NCBI GenBank assembly: GCA_965242775.1
Contig: CBDETI010000015.1
Location: forward strand, 1-64,000
Direction: 5' to 3'
DNA: 64,000 bases
Origin: JAWPMT01 sp965242775
GTDB lineage: Bacteria > Bacteroidota > Bacteroidia > Cytophagales > Cyclobacteriaceae
In this document: positions 61,622 to 64,000 of the stretch, one piece after another
How the letters are laid out: each line of letters begins with the position of its first letter
Numbering within the stretch: the stretch's first letter is position 1
Notes under the pieces: model-generated
Told to the model about the DNA's origin: nothing
The model's input: the letters and a program-made list of their open reading frames with translations, nothing else
Databases searched by the model: none
Position numbers and translations under genes: made by a program

Positions 61622-62380
61622 TCATTCACAGACAATTTGGTTTTTAAATTTCAGATTTACTAAGGCGTATGTGTTCCAACCTTTGTTGGGTAAAATGTCT
61701 TGATAAAAGATCGCAAGGCGACGGAATTTATCCTCAATATCATCAGGCTTCCCAAATACAATTCTTTGTTTAGTCACCTGCGGGATCATCTCGATATCAC
61801 CATTTCTTGACAGAATTAAATGGGCAATTTGTGCTTTCCAAAATGGATCGGTATCAATGTAAGTCAACAGCTGATGCAGCCGTAAACCTTCTTCGGTTTC
61901 CTTCAAATTTCGATCCCAACTGGCTGTTCCGTCTATTTCCAACAAGGGTACTCTCGCGGTGTGTTTTGTATTAAAAGGCAAAAGTGTTCCGTTTTCATCA
62001 ACATACTGGTCAGCTGCAGATGAATTATAAATCCTGGCAATGGGTCTTGATTGTTTCACATCGACGAGCAGATTACCCTTGACGTCATATGACACCTGAG
62101 CGTCTTTTACAAAAGCATGCGCCTCCAGCCTCCTTTCGAGTAACTTGAGATCTACATCGCCTAGTGCCAGCCCAAGTACATAATCGGTATTTTCCGCGTT
62201 GAGTAAACCGAGGATTTCAGGTTTATCGATAAAGAAATTTTCGTCGGCCTGCTCAATGTTAATGAGCACATCATGAATGGCCCGGCCTGAATTCTTTGCT
62301 CCGGTAAAACCAATCATCAAAAGCAACACAAACCCACATGTCGCTGCCACCAATATTCTTTTTGCACTACGCTTCAACAT
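61622..62380 (-). CDS. ftsQ: Cell division protein FtsQ
   Basis: This 252-residue protein has a short cytoplasmic N-terminus, one membrane helix (about 10-26) and a periplasmic region with a POTRA-type start (FVKDAQVSYDVKGNLLVDV) and an FtsQ domain (QYVDENGTLLPF, the conserved Phe-related end). It links the divisome to the periplasm. Sequence conservation is low in this family, so the call rests on topology, length and position between murC and ftsA. Its start overlaps the murC end by 14 bp. Confidence 0.88.
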   Translation of the reverse strand: MLKRSAKRILVAATCGFVLLLMIGFTGAKNSGRAIHDVLINIEQADENFFIDKPEILGLLNAENTDYVLGLALGDVDLKLLERRLEAHAFVKDAQVSYDVKGNLLVDVKQSRPIARIYNSSAADQYVDENGTLLPFNTKHTARVPLLEIDGTASWDRNLKETEEGLRLHQLLTYIDTDPFWKAQIAHLILSRNGDIEMIPQVTKQRIVFGKPDDIEDKFRRLAIFYQDILPNKGWNTYALVNLKFKNQIVCE

Positions 62381-63752
62381 CCTCCGATTTCTTTAAGTGA
62401 TTGGCAATACCTGAAACTAGTTGGTCGATATCTCCTGCACCCACCGTAAGCAGTACTTGCGGGTCAATCTCGTCTAAAATCCCAGGAAAATCGTCCTTCT
62501 CCACCATGCGACGATCACAGGTAATATCGTTGAGTAGTATTTGTGAAGTAACGCCGGGTATGGGCAATTCTCGTGCAGGATAAATTGGCAGCATCAAAAC
62601 CTCATCTGCCAATGACAAAGTAGAACTAAACCCTTCCTGAAAATCCCTTGTTCGCGAAAATAAATGTGGTTGAAAAATAGCGGTCACTTTCTTACCGGGA
62701 TATAGAAACCGAACGGAAGAGATAAGTGCTTCAATTTCAGAGGGATGATGTGCATAATCATCAATGTATACTACTTGATCAGTTTTTACATGATATTCAA
62801 AACGCCTTTTTACACCGCGATATGTGGCCATCCGCTCCCTTATGGTATCTGATGAAACTCCCATGGACAAAGCCACTGTGATCGCAGCCAGTGCATTGGA
62901 CACATTATGATAGCCGGGAAGGTGCAACTTCAGTCCACGGATTTCCGTACGTCCCACATAGTCAAATACATTAAATCCGTCTTCGACCTTGAGGTTGGCA
63001 GCGACAATTTCCGCTCCCTCCAAGCCAAATGATTGATAAGAAAAATCATCGAGTTGAACACCAAGTTGGCGAACCGTATCGATGTGTAGTAATAATTGAG
63101 CCTTTTTATCATTGAGTGATAGAAATTCTAAATATGTCTTTTGCATACTGGCCTCGTCACCGTAGATATCCAGGTGATCAGGGTCCAGGGAAGTTAGTAT
63201 CGTGAAATTCGGCGTTAACCGCAGGAACGAACGATCATATTCGTCCGCCTCTGCGACCACTGGAGCATCTGCATGGCCAACCAGCAGGTTAGAATCATAA
63301 TTGGTCATAATACCTCCGACAAATGCCGAGCAAGCTCCCTCATGCGTGTTGAGCAGGTGTGTGACCATAGATGAGGTGGTCGTTTTGCCATGGGTCCCTC
63401 CGACTGCCACCGTGTAATGTCCGCTGCTAATGAGTCCCAATACCTCCGATCTTTTTTTAATATCAAACCCACCATCCCGGAAGTACGCTAGTTCTTCAAG
63501 GTCCTTAGGAACTGCTGGTGTGTAAACAACCAGTGTATGTGCTGTATCCTGAAAATCGTTGCCGATCGCCCCTGGCCTGTCTTCATAATGAACCGCAATC
63601 CCTTCACTAACCAGTTTTCGAGTCAGGTCAGTTTCAACTTTGTCATACCCGGCGACTTTTTTGGCTCGCTGATGAAACCATCTTGCCAAGGCACTCATGC
63701 CGATACCGCCGATGCCAATGAAATAGACGCTATGTACCTCGCTCAGCTTCAT
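62367..63752 (-). CDS. murC: UDP-N-acetylmuramate--L-alanine ligase
   Basis: This 461-residue Mur ligase adds L-alanine to UDP-MurNAc. It has an N-terminal UDP-binding domain (IGIGGIGMSALARW), the ATP loop GGTHGKTTTSS (118-128), the DEYDRSF segment, LDPDHLDIYG and a C-terminal domain with YIDDYAHHPSEI and FQPHLFSRT. The start ATG overlaps the murG stop (ATGA). Confidence 0.97.
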   Translation of the reverse strand: MKLSEVHSVYFIGIGGIGMSALARWFHQRAKKVAGYDKVETDLTRKLVSEGIAVHYEDRPGAIGNDFQDTAHTLVVYTPAVPKDLEELAYFRDGGFDIKKRSEVLGLISSGHYTVAVGGTHGKTTTSSMVTHLLNTHEGACSAFVGGIMTNYDSNLLVGHADAPVVAEADEYDRSFLRLTPNFTILTSLDPDHLDIYGDEASMQKTYLEFLSLNDKKAQLLLHIDTVRQLGVQLDDFSYQSFGLEGAEIVAANLKVEDGFNVFDYVGRTEIRGLKLHLPGYHNVSNALAAITVALSMGVSSDTIRERMATYRGVKRRFEYHVKTDQVVYIDDYAHHPSEIEALISSVRFLYPGKKVTAIFQPHLFSRTRDFQEGFSSTLSLADEVLMLPIYPARELPIPGVTSQILLNDITCDRRMVEKDDFPGILDEIDPQVLLTVGAGDIDQLVSGIANHLKKSEDVEA

Positions 63753-64000
63753 GCGATAAGTTTAATTACCTCGTTTGCTATTTCTTTGGCAGCATCGGGC
63801 CTGGCCAGTTCGGAAATATTTGTCTCCAATTTTCGAAGTTTCTCATCGTCTGCCAACAAATCCATTGCTTCTTTTATCAGTACTTCGGAAGCATCATCAT
63901 CCCTCACCATCACTGCGGCATCTTTCTCCACAAGCGCTTTGGCGTTCATTGATTGATGATCTTCTGCCACATTTGGCGACGGGACCAACAGTGTGGCCTT
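63749..64000 (-). CDS. murG: UDP-GlcNAc--undecaprenyl-MurNAc-pentapeptide transferase, C-terminal part
   Basis: Only the last 83 codons are in the window; the gene continues past position 64000. The stretch LLVPSPNVAEDHQSMNAKAL is the conserved C-terminal nucleotide-sugar segment of MurG, which makes lipid II. The last residues are IANEVIKLIA. It overlaps murC by 4 bp. Confidence 0.92.
   Translation of the reverse strand, partial: KATLLVPSPNVAEDHQSMNAKALVEKDAAVMVRDDDASEVLIKEAMDLLADDEKLRKLETNISELARPDAAKEIANEVIKLIA

Overview
The window reads as a chromosome segment from a gliding or surface-adhering member of the Bacteroidota, most likely Cytophagales-like. The evidence is type IX secretion (T9SS) C-terminal sorting domains on giant proteins, a gldA-gldF-gldG cluster next to dnaN, TANNTTTG-type -7 promoter elements, weak Shine-Dalgarno use, and a typical murG-murC-ftsQ-ftsA-ftsZ cluster. 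The assignment to an order is an inference from gene content.

Region 1-31.75 kb (all minus strand) is accessory and holds three giant secreted proteins. Gene A (7635 down to beyond position 1) is built from four consecutive ~2.2 kb supermodules of LamG-like plus Calx-beta domains; its fourth module is broken by about seven single-base deletions. Genes B (19698-7797, about 3966 aa, one frameshift) and C (31748-20028, 3906 aa) are paralogues. Each has an N-terminal beta-rich domain, about 2900 residues of Asp-rich thrombospondin type 3 calcium-binding repeats arranged in five supermodules, three Calx-beta-like repeats, and a T9SS type A sorting domain. B and C share an upstream element and a nearly identical 1.2 kb block, but carry different inserted beta-sandwich domains at equivalent points.

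Region 31.9-41.4 kb holds a lipoprotein/coiled-coil protein pair, a possible small zinc-ribbon protein, a TlpA-like thioredoxin, a ureohydrolase coupled to a SixA-like phosphatase, topA, an ECF sigma factor with a membrane partner, and dnaN. Region 41.5-46.4 kb is a tight operon: SDR, gldA, gldF, gldG, DUF4340 protein. Region 46.4-49.3 kb holds a PagL-like lipid A deacylase and a GIN-domain lipoprotein (each frameshifted), an FMN reductase and an Rrf2 regulator. Region 49.3-58.2 kb holds an M20 peptidase, an HExxH membrane protein, a sulfotransferase, a chemoreceptor with an unusual leader, an Ig-like-repeat secreted protein, and a TPR histidine kinase. Region 58.4-64 kb is the division/cell-wall cluster.

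The main novelty is the giant adhesin locus: higher-order modular repeats, gene conversion and domain swapping between neighbouring T9SS proteins, in a window that also carries the gliding ABC transporter genes. Several frameshifts sit in homopolymers or doublets, so sequencing error must be separated from real decay or phase variation. No tRNA, rRNA, CRISPR array or insertion sequence was seen.
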